Virus record (IMG/VR): IMGVR_UViG_3300025853_000830
Location: 1-20,826 of that record
Strand: one strand, 5' to 3'
Length of the DNA stretch: 20,826 nt
From: a virus
Made by a program: the position numbers and the translations under genes. The notes beneath the pieces are model-generated. The model did not search any database. It saw only the letters and a list, made by a program, of their open reading frames with translations, and was not told the origin of the DNA. Positions 6,737 to 14,134 of the stretch are shown here, in pieces; within the stretch, counting starts at the first letter, position 1; each line of letters opens with the position of its first letter.

Positions 6737-9132
6737 TATAGTTCTGTTTGGGCTTGATTTTGTCTTTGAGAGATAAGCTTGCTTTGCTCTTCAGCCTGCT
6801 TTACCACTCGTTCGTCCTTCCTGTCTTCTTTTAAGACTTCAAGTTTCTCTCTAAAGTTTTCGTCAGTTTCCTTGAATCCGAGAGTAGCCTGGGCTTTGAT
6901 AATTTCAATCTCTCTCCTGAAGCCATGCTTCACCTGTTCTAACTGAGCCTCAAGCTGTGCCTTAAGCTGCATCTCCTGGGCTTTGAGCTGTGCCTCCATC
7001 TGCAACTCTTGCTGCCTTGCCTGAGAAGCCGCCTGAGCAGACTGCTGCTGAACCTGAGCTTGTTGCGCTGAGTTCTGTTGCGCGATTTGTTGGTTCGTAG
7101 CCATCCTCTTTTTCCTGCGAACAATCAAAAGCCTCTCTGCCTGACCTAAGTCTTTTAGTTGTCTGACGGCAATAGCGTCCTCAAGGTCAATCTCTCTTTG
7201 ACCAAGGGCAACCTGAATGTTCTGCTCAAGGTATTGACGCTCCGCTTCTTCCATGTCTTTGACGACTGTAACGCCAAAGTTGTACATCGCCAGATTTCTA
7301 AACGAGCTAAGAACGCTCATGTTTTCTTTGCCCACCGCGTTCTCATAAATTTTATACAGAACAGATTCTGGGTGAATAACCTGAACGCACTTCACGATGT
7401 CTGAACAGACCTTCTTGTACAAAACCATAGAAGAATTTGTTATATCGTATATGGCGTTATTGGCCGCAGCCAAGGCTTGCTGTCTAACACCAACTAAAGA
7501 ATCAGACTTAGGGGTTGAAGCATCCATTACCTCGTTGATACCTGTAGCGTCACGGATCATTCGAAGGTAGTGGTTATACAAACCGATAAGCTCGTTGATG
7601 TTTCGAATGCTGTTGCCGATCTCTCTGATGGGCGGGTTCTGAAACCCTCCTTCTGGGTTTTTACTTCTGTAGTAGAAGACACCCGTCTGCTCATAGATAT
7701 CGTGCAGGTCAAGGGGCTGTAGCTCTCCTCCCCTTCCTAGCTGAACGTTCTCCAGACCCTCAATGTCAATTATGATACCATCAGGTTTGGCCTTAGCGAC
7801 AGCCTGCTGAATCTTTAAGTGAGTGAGCTGAAGCTGATCCGCAAAACCAATGCAGCTGTCCACCATAGACTTTGGCATCATGTCGAGCAGATTGGTAGCG
7901 CAAACAGAGTAGGAAAGATTTGTTCTAGAAATATCGTGAATATTCCTAGGCATATTGTTTTTCTTCCCGTAGTTAAACAAGAAGTCAGTGCCAAGGATGT
8001 AGCACCCGCCATAAACCGAAGAGGTCTCCAGCTTGGTAATCTCCCTATTAAATACAGAGCTGGTTGGCGCCTTATATCTTTCTCCCTTTGCGTAAAACCC
8101 TACATTCCCATATCTGCTCTCCTTGGATTCGTAGTATTCACAATCAACCCCCATGAACTCAAAGTCCAAGATTTCAATCATGTACTCATCGTACCCAAAC
8201 CTAGAAACGTTATTCACCTTATCGTAAGAGGACTGGGTAAGTTTACCAGCATCATACCCATATTTTTTTTGAGCTCTTTGAGCTATGGTTTTATACTGCT
8301 CTTCTGTAAACTGGTCTCCAGCCATTCTCTTTAGCTCCTGGATGGGAACGTGCTTGACCTGACCAGCATATACTAAGTCCCCGAAGTTTGGATCCTCTGT
8401 GAAGCTGTGTATGAAATTTGAAGGATCTACATATTCGGTCTTCAATCCGTACTGAGGATCGTTGTCTCTTTTCACTACGGCTATCCCCAGGACGGCCAGA
8501 TCGTTGACGCACCTTCTCAGGATCGACTCATTAAAGTCATTCCAAGTAAGAGTAAGGTTTGTGGCTATCTGAGCAGCTATCTCAGAAGAAGCCTTCACGT
8601 TCGTCCCCATAAAGATCTCAGCCTCCTCTAGGGTGTCTGGAATAGAATCGGGGTCGCCATTGATCTCAACACCCAATCCCTCTTTTAATCCCTGTAGGGC
8701 TTTCTTGGACTTTACAGAAAACTCAACTTTCTTTTTCTCCATATCCTTTTCAGAAGAGGAGAGGGGATCAACAGCTTCTAAATTAGGGTATGGGTTGAGC
8801 GACAATATTTTGTTTACTACAATCCTTACGAATTTAGGAAGGATAGGAACTGGAGTGAAGTCCAGGTTGAGCATACTCCCATCGCCATTGTTAGGATCCA
8901 GAGAAGTAAGAAGCGACCTATAGATAGCGGTGTCTTGTGTCCCGTTGGCATACCTTCTGTTTTTCTCGAAAGTCTTTCTTCTGTTCCCGTAAGCTGAATT
9001 CTGTTGGTCTATCTTTCCCCACTGATTGTATATAGCCTTGGCGTAGTTAAGGCCATATTCCCTTCCTTGCTTTTCCTCAGAGGAAGCCAAGGGGTCAGGA
9101 AAATTAGAAGATTTTTTAGTGTTACTATACAT
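6736..9132 (-). CDS. Portal protein, 798 aa
   Basis: The portal forms the dodecameric ring at one capsid vertex through which DNA enters and leaves. I call it from its length, its position right after terL, and a typical layout. A charged N-terminal arm (residues 1-80) is followed by LNLDFTPVPILPKFVRIVVN, a long mixed alpha/beta body and an RMIRDATGINEVMDAS segment; comparable segments occur in portals near the stem and crown. The last ~130 residues are a Gln/Ala/Glu-rich coiled coil. At 798 residues it is longer than many portals (about 450-600), mainly because of that tail. I prefer ATG 9132; a TTG two codons upstream is also open. The stop overlaps the next start as TAATG. Confidence 0.85.
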   Translation of the reverse strand: MYSNTKKSSNFPDPLASSEEKQGREYGLNYAKAIYNQWGKIDQQNSAYGNRRKTFEKNRRYANGTQDTAIYRSLLTSLDPNNGDGSMLNLDFTPVPILPKFVRIVVNKILSLNPYPNLEAVDPLSSSEKDMEKKKVEFSVKSKKALQGLKEGLGVEINGDPDSIPDTLEEAEIFMGTNVKASSEIAAQIATNLTLTWNDFNESILRRCVNDLAVLGIAVVKRDNDPQYGLKTEYVDPSNFIHSFTEDPNFGDLVYAGQVKHVPIQELKRMAGDQFTEEQYKTIAQRAQKKYGYDAGKLTQSSYDKVNNVSRFGYDEYMIEILDFEFMGVDCEYYESKESRYGNVGFYAKGERYKAPTSSVFNREITKLETSSVYGGCYILGTDFLFNYGKKNNMPRNIHDISRTNLSYSVCATNLLDMMPKSMVDSCIGFADQLQLTHLKIQQAVAKAKPDGIIIDIEGLENVQLGRGGELQPLDLHDIYEQTGVFYYRSKNPEGGFQNPPIREIGNSIRNINELIGLYNHYLRMIRDATGINEVMDASTPKSDSLVGVRQQALAAANNAIYDITNSSMVLYKKVCSDIVKCVQVIHPESVLYKIYENAVGKENMSVLSSFRNLAMYNFGVTVVKDMEEAERQYLEQNIQVALGQREIDLEDAIAVRQLKDLGQAERLLIVRRKKRMATNQQIAQQNSAQQAQVQQQSAQAASQARQQELQMEAQLKAQEMQLKAQLEAQLEQVKHGFRREIEIIKAQATLGFKETDENFREKLEVLKEDRKDERVVKQAEEQSKLISQRQNQAQTEL

Positions 9133-9143
9133 CTGCAATGTTG

Positions 9144-9170
9144 GAGTTATTTTAACTCAATGCAAATATA
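9144..9170 (-). promoter_or_regulatory. -7 box TATATTTG and leader hairpin before the portal gene
   Basis: TATATTTG followed by C (9163-9170, minus strand) lies 30 bases before the portal ATG, just after the terL stop. Between box and start is an inverted repeat with 6-bp arms and a 3-base loop (9144-9158), which would fall near the 5' end of a transcript from this box. No -33 TTTG is seen. The hairpin could affect mRNA stability or translation of the portal. Confidence 0.45.
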
Positions 9171-9176
9171 GTAAAA

Positions 9177-11342
9177 CTAGGAGTGCCAGACTTTTGGGGT
9201 GTATGTCCTAAAAAACTTCTTGTCGTTAAAGTCGGACTTCACCTTCTTTTGCTTTTGCTTTTGTGCTGCCAGTAAGGCTAAACCAGAGCTAATGGTCAAG
9301 TCAAACTTAGTTCTCTTGTCGATCTTATATGCAATCCAATCTTCTAGCGTTCTATTGAAAGGCATGTTCCCCATCTCTCCTGTCTCCGCTCTAATTCCTA
9401 CGTGATCGTGAATATAGGCCTCGATGGATTGAGCGTGAGACTGAATTACGTCTTGAGAGTTTGAGGGGATGCCTTTAGTCCTTACGTTCCCAGATGAGTT
9501 AGGGTTACGCAAATGCTGAGGACGATCCATTAAGTAGCCGTCATAACCTCTTGATTCAAAGTATCTTGCGATGCCGTACTTGTTGTTCTCTATAAGCAGA
9601 GGATAACCATAAAAGAATGCGCACATCAAAACATCTTCATAGAAGATGCTAGCCAGGTCTGGACGAGAAGCGTACTCCACAACAAACATATTCGGCGGCA
9701 CATCCATGTTGAACTTGTTGTACATATGCAGCGCACCCTTCGAGCCCCTGCCATCTACTGTAGCATCTAGATCATAAGAGTCAACTCCGCCTACCCCGAT
9801 GTGTCCGTTAGGCGGAACTCGCTTGCCGCGCTCGTCTGCCTTATTGTTTCTGAGGTGGTCAGGCGGAAGCCAAGCCACTCGGAACCTCCCGTTTGGGTCT
9901 GGGGAGAACACCACCTCTTCATCTTTTGTGCGCCACACAAAGTTCCCCTGTACAACTGGGTTAGGATAAAGGCTATCGTTGTGCTCTATTTGCTGGTAGA
10001 TCTTCCCGATATTAAACAGGCTGCCGTCGATGCTGTCTCTGAATGCTTCATCTTCGGTAAACGGAAACTGCCTGATAATCTCATTGAGCTCGGAGGGATC
10101 ATCTTTAAATGACTCTCTCTCGTTTTTTAAATACGACTTGCTCCCCTGGTCTATGACCTCCCCGTCTATACCTATTATATCACCACGAAACTTTATGCGG
10201 CGGGTCATGTTAGGGATATGGTTCGGAGGGTTGTCTACGACTGCGTTTCCATACTTATCAAAGAAGCCCTCTAGCGCCTCGTATGCTGGGATGAATATTC
10301 GATACAAGCCCGACCTGGTCCTGCCATTGTTGTTTCTTTCGTTAGGATCTGAGTCTTCCCAGAGGCCCTTGTATTCCTCTCCCCCTTTACCCATGGGGTT
10401 CACTGTACTGCCTAAGAGGGCCTTGCCAACTATGCGCTTACCAACTATCAAGCAGGTTCGCTCAATCCTCCACGCTTCACGTATGTCCGTGGGTTTCTCC
10501 CACTTTCCCGCCTCATCGAGATACAGCATGTGTAGCTTCTCTCCGTCATATGCGTTATTCGTGGTGTTCTTCCAGTTAATGACGGTGTTGAGCGCATCTC
10601 CCCTGTGGGAGGTCTTGTTGTTTTTCGTGATACGCTTTGAGGGTTCACGGAAGGCTAGTTCCATGCGGGGGTTAGTGGTACCGTCCTGAATGGGTTTGAA
10701 AAAGAAGGGGTAGCTCCGAAAGATAGAAACCACCTTTTTCATGAAGATGTTTTCCTGAGCATCTTTACCAGTCTTTGACTGAATGCCCAGCAGCTTCTCT
10801 TTAACCTGACTAGCCTCGTCCACAAGCACAGCAGAGCATATATTAGTGTAGCCAGAACGACGACACTTAGTATATAGCTGACCGAAACAACGGGGATCAG
10901 CTTCGCAAGCAGCCATGTGCAGAAAGATTTCTCTTTGGAAAGCGAGGTATGATGGGTATCCGATATCAATTTTAGACCATTGTAGAAACATATAGTGTCT
11001 CCCTGTAATATACGTAGGGACCCCATTATTGTAAAACCACACACCGTCGCGCCTACGCTGAAACTCTTCCTCGACGTAAGAACGAAACTTGTTCCGAAAC
11101 TCGGAAGGCTTTTCGAGCCACTCATCCATACTGCGAATCCTTTGCAGTTCTTCGGGCATAGCAAGGCGTTGCCACATCTGCATTGCCTTTGGCTTTTCAT
11201 GGAAGAGAATCTCCGATCGCTTTGGTTTCTTTGGGAGTACAACGAGTAACCCATGGAGTTCCATGATCTCTCCCTCTGTACCGTTAGGGTCGATCTTAAT
11301 CCCTTTAGTTTCATACCCGTCTATGTCAATAAGCGCGGACAT
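9177..11342 (-). CDS. terL: Terminase large subunit, 721 aa
   Basis: TerL is the ATPase-nuclease that drives DNA into the prohead and cuts the concatemer. A Walker A-like segment KCRRSGYTN (residues 159-167) has the RRxG(Y/F)(S/T) form common in large phage terminases. Walker B is MLYLDEAG (272-279), with the catalytic Glu after Asp, and LLGSTVNP (309-316) fits the coupling motif. The C-terminal RNase H-like nuclease starts near GVGGVDSYDLDA (516-527), with Asp521 the likely first metal ligand. The 721-residue length and an N-terminal adaptor of about 110 residues are on the large side. ATG 11342 overlaps the zinc-ribbon stop as TGATG. The order TerL then portal is classical. Confidence 0.93.
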   Translation of the reverse strand: MSALIDIDGYETKGIKIDPNGTEGEIMELHGLLVVLPKKPKRSEILFHEKPKAMQMWQRLAMPEELQRIRSMDEWLEKPSEFRNKFRSYVEEEFQRRRDGVWFYNNGVPTYITGRHYMFLQWSKIDIGYPSYLAFQREIFLHMAACEADPRCFGQLYTKCRRSGYTNICSAVLVDEASQVKEKLLGIQSKTGKDAQENIFMKKVVSIFRSYPFFFKPIQDGTTNPRMELAFREPSKRITKNNKTSHRGDALNTVINWKNTTNNAYDGEKLHMLYLDEAGKWEKPTDIREAWRIERTCLIVGKRIVGKALLGSTVNPMGKGGEEYKGLWEDSDPNERNNNGRTRSGLYRIFIPAYEALEGFFDKYGNAVVDNPPNHIPNMTRRIKFRGDIIGIDGEVIDQGSKSYLKNERESFKDDPSELNEIIRQFPFTEDEAFRDSIDGSLFNIGKIYQQIEHNDSLYPNPVVQGNFVWRTKDEEVVFSPDPNGRFRVAWLPPDHLRNNKADERGKRVPPNGHIGVGGVDSYDLDATVDGRGSKGALHMYNKFNMDVPPNMFVVEYASRPDLASIFYEDVLMCAFFYGYPLLIENNKYGIARYFESRGYDGYLMDRPQHLRNPNSSGNVRTKGIPSNSQDVIQSHAQSIEAYIHDHVGIRAETGEMGNMPFNRTLEDWIAYKIDKRTKFDLTISSGLALLAAQKQKQKKVKSDFNDKKFFRTYTPKVWHS

Positions 11343-11530
11343 CAGTAACTTCTACCAAACCTTCCCATTCCTTTAAACCCTGGCGCCCCTGTCTTGGGGT
11401 TAGTGAGCTCCATCTGGGCCCCACATTCGCACTGACCCTCTACGTAGTAGGTCTTTCCGTCTTTTACTTTCATGGTGAGGTTTCGCTCAAATCGCTGCGA
11501 ACCACATTCTGGGCAATGTAAGTCTGGCAT
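11342..11530 (-). CDS. Small zinc-ribbon protein directly upstream of terL, 62 aa
   Basis: The 62-residue protein has a CPECGS knuckle at residues 6-11 and a CECG knuckle at 34-37, the four-cysteine arrangement of a zinc ribbon. A Gly/aromatic-rich tail (PGFKGMGRFGRSY) follows. Between the knuckles lie beta-strand-like segments (FERNLTMKVKDGKTYYV). Zinc ribbons of this size usually bind nucleic acid or a protein partner. Its stop overlaps the terL start as TGATG, so the two are probably translated together. It could serve as a DNA-recognition partner for packaging, but no family I know proves that. Confidence 0.8.
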   Translation of the reverse strand: MPDLHCPECGSQRFERNLTMKVKDGKTYYVEGQCECGAQMELTNPKTGAPGFKGMGRFGRSY

Positions 11531-11547
11531 GTTTTTAATTTAATTCG

Positions 11548-11621
11548 TACACCCGACAGGACTCGAACCTGTGACCGTCTGCTTAGAAGGCAGATGCTCT
11601 ATCCAGCTGAGCTACGGGTGC
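11548..11621 (-). tRNA. tRNA-Arg (anticodon TCT)
   Basis: The minus strand folds into a complete cloverleaf of 74 bases. The acceptor stem GCACCCG pairs with CGGGTGT (one G-T closing pair); the D arm contains GCTCAGCTGGATAGAGC. The anticodon stem TCTGC/GCAGA encloses loop CTTCTAA, with anticodon TCT at 11585-11587. The T arm is ACAGG-TTCGAGT-CCTGT and the discriminator is A. CCA is not encoded. It reads AGA (and AGG by wobble) and lies inside the leftward operon between a 54-codon frame and the zinc-ribbon gene, so it must be processed from the long transcript. Confidence 0.95.
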
Positions 11622-11763
11622 ATATATTTATCTCTAAGTAATCTGTTGTACTGTCCTGATTATCAAAGTCATAGTCGTCCCAGTAGATCAATCCACTAGC
11701 GTTATTTTGAGAAACGTTCTGCGAATCCTCCTGAGTAGTCTTTTTCTTTTTCGATTGATCCAT
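11599..11763 (-). CDS. Small ORF, 54 aa, overlapping the upstream gene and ending inside tRNA-Arg
   Basis: The frame starts at ATG 11763 inside the 3' end of the preceding gene and stops at TAG within the tRNA D arm. The product begins MDQSKKKKTTQED, continues through a polar Asn/Gln stretch, and has an acidic aromatic segment LIYWDDYDFDNQDSTTDYLE that reads like protein rather than chance. It fills an otherwise empty 80-base gap. If the tRNA is cut from the transcript, its RNase P site would separate the last few codons from this frame. Unrecognised; the overlap on both sides makes the call uncertain. Confidence 0.45.
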   Translation of the reverse strand: MDQSKKKKTTQEDSQNVSQNNASGLIYWDDYDFDNQDSTTDYLEINICTRSSAG

Positions 11764-11986
11764 TGTCTTGTAGCTCTTTAACCATTTGTTCTAAACGCTG
11801 ACGCTCTATCAGCAACTCCTTACAGTCAATAGCTGTTTGTTTAATGGATTGCAATTCTGCTTTCCTTGCAGATCCACCAGCTTCTGGGTCCACAGGTTTT
11901 TTTACTTCTTCAATCATGTTATTGATAGCAACCTCCATGCTTGCCATCAACCTCTTGGATGCGCTAATCGTAGTGAACTTAGACAT
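11702..11986 (-). CDS. Helical coiled-coil protein, 94 aa (possible terminase small subunit)
   Basis: I place the start at ATG 11986, which overlaps the previous stop within GATGTCTAA. The open frame reaches back to 12070, but the extension would lie entirely inside the upstream gene. The 94-residue product is almost all helix: MASMEVAINNMIEEVKKPVD, then a heptad-like segment (AELQSIKQTAIDCKELLIER, RLEQMVKELQ), ending DYSGGFAERFSK. Small helical proteins just upstream of terL are often terminase small subunits, but there is no recognisable helix-turn-helix here, so that role is only a possibility. The tRNA and the zinc-ribbon gene separate it from terL. Confidence 0.72.
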   Translation of the reverse strand: MSKFTTISASKRLMASMEVAINNMIEEVKKPVDPEAGGSARKAELQSIKQTAIDCKELLIERQRLEQMVKELQDNGSIEKEKDYSGGFAERFSK

Positions 11987-12242
11987 CTTCCTGGATATCG
12001 TAAACAAAGATGGGCGTCTTCTCTCCAACGTATGCGCCAGCCATGTTGTACTCGAAGTATTCGAGGGCATCTGTAAAGCTCATCTCATCCTCTTCCATCA
12101 AAATGTCAAGACATGCTTGAACACTGTAAACAGCAATCATGTTCGCACCAAACGTAATACCTATTACCGCTGCGTCAAACCCGTCAGCAAGCATGGCCCC
12201 CTCATCAGAAAGGAGAGCAAAAATTTCTTCTTTGCTAAACAT
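11979..12242 (-). CDS. Hypothetical acidic protein, 87 aa
   Basis: The 87-residue protein starts MFSKEEIFALLSDEGAMLAD and contains a hydrophobic stretch VIGITFGANMIAVYSVQACL (about residues 26-45), followed by an acidic half with EDEMSFTDALEYFEYNMAGAYV. The hydrophobic stretch is borderline for a membrane helix and more likely the core of a small helical domain. It starts one base after the GroES-like stop and overlaps the next gene by eight bases, so it belongs to the leftward operon. I do not recognise a family. The pattern DALEYFEYN may point to a protein-protein interaction domain, but no function can be assigned. Confidence 0.75.
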   Translation of the reverse strand: MFSKEEIFALLSDEGAMLADGFDAAVIGITFGANMIAVYSVQACLDILMEEDEMSFTDALEYFEYNMAGAYVGEKTPIFVYDIQEDV

Positions 12243-12243
12243 A

Positions 12244-12828
12244 TTAAATTTCTTTATACATCAGGTCTTCTGCGCGGACCCGATAGTATTCTTTCTCTTC
12301 AATTGTAATCCTGTAGTCCATGTTCTTTCGAAACCCAACTACGTCTCCTACTTCGAGCCCTAGCTCTTCCACCCAAGGCGGAGTAAAAGAGACCTTCCCT
12401 TTCGTGACAGGGCTGTCCTTGAGTTTAACAACGTCGATAATATCAGACTGTTTCTCTTCTCTTTCTTCCACTCGTTCGAGAAGTGACCAGCCCGCCAACG
12501 GATGTACGTCCCCAGTCTTTGCAGACTTGTAAGCAATAGCCTGGTTGTTAACGGTGTGATCAGGATCGAAGCGTACAAGATAGTGATCATCCTCACCAGT
12601 AAGAGGCTGACCATCGTTAATAACAACGAGATGGTGGAAGTACAAAGTGTCACCCACTTCGACTCCAGTATCGTACTTAAACGGGACCGCCACGACGGGC
12701 GCTTCTGTGGTTCTGTTTTGGAATTCATTGAATCTGTTGTCTATGTAGAGCTCTAAGCCGCCCTCGGTTTTCATGGTGTCGTTTATCCGTTTGTTGATCT
12801 CAACAACGAACAAGTCAAACGTTTTCAT
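12244..12828 (-). CDS. GroES-like co-chaperonin with two tandem domains, 194 aa
   Basis: Two GroES-like segments lie in tandem. Residues 5-105 contain FDLFVVEINKRI, a variable loop region, APVVAVPF, then VEVGDTLYFHHLVV. Residues 114-192 contain WSLLERVEE, KGKVSFTP, LGLEVGDVVGFRKNMDYRIT and EYYRVRAEDLMY, which follows the GroES order (strand, GxV, VGDxVxF, xxI, EYxxVxxxDL). GroES is about 97 residues, so 194 fits a duplication. Phage GroES analogues such as T4 gp31 fit the host GroEL to fold the capsid protein. A gene in the virion operon fits that role. The mobile loop that contacts GroEL cannot be placed with confidence. Family assignment is by pattern, not by search. Confidence 0.68.
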   Translation of the reverse strand: MKTFDLFVVEINKRINDTMKTEGGLELYIDNRFNEFQNRTTEAPVVAVPFKYDTGVEVGDTLYFHHLVVINDGQPLTGEDDHYLVRFDPDHTVNNQAIAYKSAKTGDVHPLAGWSLLERVEEREEKQSDIIDVVKLKDSPVTKGKVSFTPPWVEELGLEVGDVVGFRKNMDYRITIEEKEYYRVRAEDLMYKEI

Positions 12829-12831
12829 TAA

Positions 12832-13068
12832 TTAAAAGTTTAAATCGTATTCAAGCATGCAAGGCATTTCGTCTACCGCCTTCCAAAGGAGTGTTCCTTC
12901 TTCGTTTTCAATATAGATAAGATACCTTTTCTTTCCAAACTTGTGAAGATGGTGATCGTCTTCTAGTATAGCGGACACTTCACCTCTTCCTGCTCGCATG
13001 CCGATGTAATAAGCCATGCCGTCTTTTGGCTCTTTGCCAATGACAATTTTTCTAATAAGTCCTTCCAT
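12832..13068 (-). CDS. Conserved-looking hypothetical protein, 78 aa
   Basis: The 78-residue protein starts MEGLIRKIVIGKEPKDGMAY and continues YYIGMRAGRGEVSAILEDDHHLHKFG, YLIYIENEEGTLLWKAVDE and MLEYDLNF. It has well-spaced beta-strand patterns and a His-rich loop (DDHHLHKFGKKR). From memory, proteins with the same GLIRKIxIGKxPKDxMAYY opening occur in other Bacteroidetes phages, without a known function. The start overlaps the preceding stop as TAATG, and the GroES-like gene follows after three bases. It is therefore part of the same translationally coupled run. Confidence 0.78.
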   Translation of the reverse strand: MEGLIRKIVIGKEPKDGMAYYIGMRAGRGEVSAILEDDHHLHKFGKKRYLIYIENEEGTLLWKAVDEMPCMLEYDLNF

Positions 13069-13370
13069 TAGTTTAAGGATATGCCCAAATCGCCTAGGAG
13101 GTTGTCCAGGTCGATGTCATCATCGTCTTGATAGGCATTGTCCATAACCTGCTTTACTGACTCTAGCTCGGCTCGGCTCTGGAGATTGAAGCTGTACATG
13201 GTTTTCATTTCAGCTTCCTCGTCTCCGTATTCTATTGCCTCAAGGTCAAGAACACCTACGATTATCGATGCGAGAACTCGATCTTTCATTTCAAACTCGT
13301 CGATAGTCTCCTCCATCTTCTTGACGAGCGAGTACATTTCGGCGAAGAAGAGGGTGTCTTTGGGACTCAT
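13068..13370 (-). CDS. Hypothetical acidic helical protein, 100 aa; first gene of the operon
   Basis: The 100-residue protein begins MSPKDTLFFAEMYSLVKKME and is strongly acidic, ending in an Asp-rich stretch (YQDDDDIDLDNLLGDLGISL). The body is predicted to be helical (VKKMEETIDEFEMKDRVLASIIVGVLDLEAIEYG). It is the first gene after the divergent intergenic region at 13371-13410, preceded by a TATCTTTG box and a perfect palindrome. It therefore probably opens a transcript through the GroES-like gene towards terL. No family recognised. Its first-gene position next to a DNA-binding protein makes a regulatory or early-morphogenesis role possible, but this is not shown. Confidence 0.75.
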   Translation of the reverse strand: MSPKDTLFFAEMYSLVKKMEETIDEFEMKDRVLASIIVGVLDLEAIEYGDEEAEMKTMYSFNLQSRAELESVKQVMDNAYQDDDDIDLDNLLGDLGISLN

Positions 13371-13390
13371 GATGTAAATTTGTTTACATC
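13371..13390. promoter_or_regulatory. Perfect palindrome, candidate operator
   Basis: The sequence is GATGTAAA-N4-TTTACATC, a perfect inverted repeat with 8-bp arms. It occupies the bases between the minus-strand -7 box (13390-13397) and ATG 13370, exactly where a bound protein would block transcription or elongation. The winged-helix gene starts only 21 bases to the right. Size and symmetry fit a dimeric winged-helix repressor; a hairpin in the leader RNA is the alternative. Confidence 0.6.
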
Positions 13391-13397
13391 AAAGATA
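13390..13397 (-). promoter_or_regulatory. -7 box TATCTTTG for the 13068-13370 operon
   Basis: TATCTTTG on the minus strand matches TAnnTTTG exactly and lies 19 bases before ATG 13370. A CTTG lies 18 bases further upstream and could be a weak -33 element. The box abuts the palindrome at 13371-13390. Confidence 0.5.
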
Positions 13398-13410
13398 CGA
13401 CACAATTTAA

Positions 13411-13830
13411 ATGCCCAAGTCCACAGTAAAAAGATCTAGACTATTTAGAGAAGTGTCGAAGTTGCCAGAGCGATATGTGAAGCACAACCACCTGAAGAAC
13501 CTGCGCTCTGCTACTAACGAATTCCTAGAAAGCAACCCAGACCTCACCAAGTCGTACCTGCACCTACTGCTCTTCCTGTACGACTTAGAGTTTTTCACGA
13601 TTGACTACGTAGCGTCTGAGTATGGCATGAATCGAAAAAACCTGGCTGACAGGATGATATACCCGCTGGTGATTGCTGGGTATCTATATAAACATTTCGA
13701 TAAGCTCACGCCGTCTCATACCCTAGAGGATCATCTGTTTCGGGACGAGACAAAAATGAATTATAGAGTTCGGTACGCGATGTCGCAGAAAGGTAGGCTA
13801 GCGGTGCAACGTTTCTATAACTCACTTTAG
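13411..13830 (+). CDS. Winged-helix DNA-binding protein, 139 aa, probable transcription regulator
   Basis: The 139-residue protein is basic at the N-terminus. It carries a MarR-like winged-helix pattern: helix (SYLHLLLFLYDLEFFTI), helix-turn-helix (DYVASEYGMNRKNLADRMIYPLVIAGYLYK, about residues 64-93), a wing segment (KLTPSHTLEDHLFRDETKMN) and a C-terminal helix with MSQKGRLAVQRFY. In such folds the NRKNLADRMIYPL helix enters the DNA groove. It is the only rightward gene between 1 and 14.6 kb and is divergent from the structural operon across a 40-base gap with a perfect palindrome. It is thus a good candidate to control that promoter, as repressor or late switch. Its 3' end overlaps a minus-strand mini-gene by four bases. 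Confidence 0.75.
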   Translation: MPKSTVKRSRLFREVSKLPERYVKHNHLKNLRSATNEFLESNPDLTKSYLHLLLFLYDLEFFTIDYVASEYGMNRKNLADRMIYPLVIAGYLYKHFDKLTPSHTLEDHLFRDETKMNYRVRYAMSQKGRLAVQRFYNSL

Positions 13831-13964
13831 CCACTACAGTTTTCGCAGCCTTCTGGTGCATGAATATCACACACGATCTTACCACTCTTGACCTTCTCTT
13901 CGGTCGCTTTTACTCGTTCTGGATCTAGGAAATCTACGTTGAAGTCTTCTTCTTTTTCGCGCAT
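13827..13964 (-). CDS. Mini-protein with C-x7-C-x2-C, 45 aa
   Basis: The frame starts at ATG 13964 and stops at 13827, overlapping the convergent winged-helix stop by four bases. The 45-residue product begins MREKEEDFNVDFLDPERVKA and ends CDIHAPEGCENCSG. Cysteines at 32, 40 and 43, with a His at 35, could bind a metal ion. The acidic N-terminal half with a FLDPERV turn looks like real protein. It lies in the leftward series directly after the 44-aa basic mini-gene, with a 35-base gap. Function is unknown. Confidence 0.6.
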   Translation of the reverse strand: MREKEEDFNVDFLDPERVKATEEKVKSGKIVCDIHAPEGCENCSG

Positions 13965-13999
13965 GATAAAAAATTTTAGGAGCGCGAATATAGACAAAT

Positions 14000-14134
14000 T
14001 TATCTTCCTTGTCCGCGATACTTCTTCTTGTAGTTTTTGCTGCTTTTGTTGCTCGACGTCTTCGTCTTAGCGTGTACCCCTGGGCGGCTAACTTTGTGTT
14101 CCTCAGGGGCGAAGTTGCTTACGTTCTTAGGCAT
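14000..14134 (-). CDS. Basic mini-protein with RPGVHAKTKTS motif, 44 aa
   Basis: ATG 14134 lies inside the end of the lysin gene (8-base overlap) and the frame stops at 14000. The 44-residue protein begins MPKNVSNFAPEEHKVSRPG and contains VHAKTKTSSNKSSKNYKKKY before the end RGQGR. From memory this RPGVHAKTKTS...SKNYKKxYRGQGR pattern is a recurrent small protein of Bacteroidetes phages and their prophages, of unknown function. It is highly basic and probably disordered. Its conservation and coupling to the lysin gene make it a firm gene call despite its size. A role in lysis or in binding nucleic acid would be speculation. Confidence 0.8.
   Translation of the reverse strand: MPKNVSNFAPEEHKVSRPGVHAKTKTSSNKSSKNYKKKYRGQGR

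Noticed and set aside
9133-9138. TTG start two codons upstream of the portal ATG
   Set aside because: Open but rare as a start; ATG 9132 needs no special assumption. It makes only a two-residue difference.
10030-10689. Open frame of 219 codons on the plus strand
   Set aside because: Antisense to terL, where the Walker B and nuclease motifs fix the true reading frame.
11987-12070. 28-codon N-terminal extension of the coiled-coil gene
   Set aside because: It would lie entirely inside the neighbouring gene in another frame and has an Arg/Ser/Thr composition unlike the rest; ATG 11986 gives the usual short overlap.
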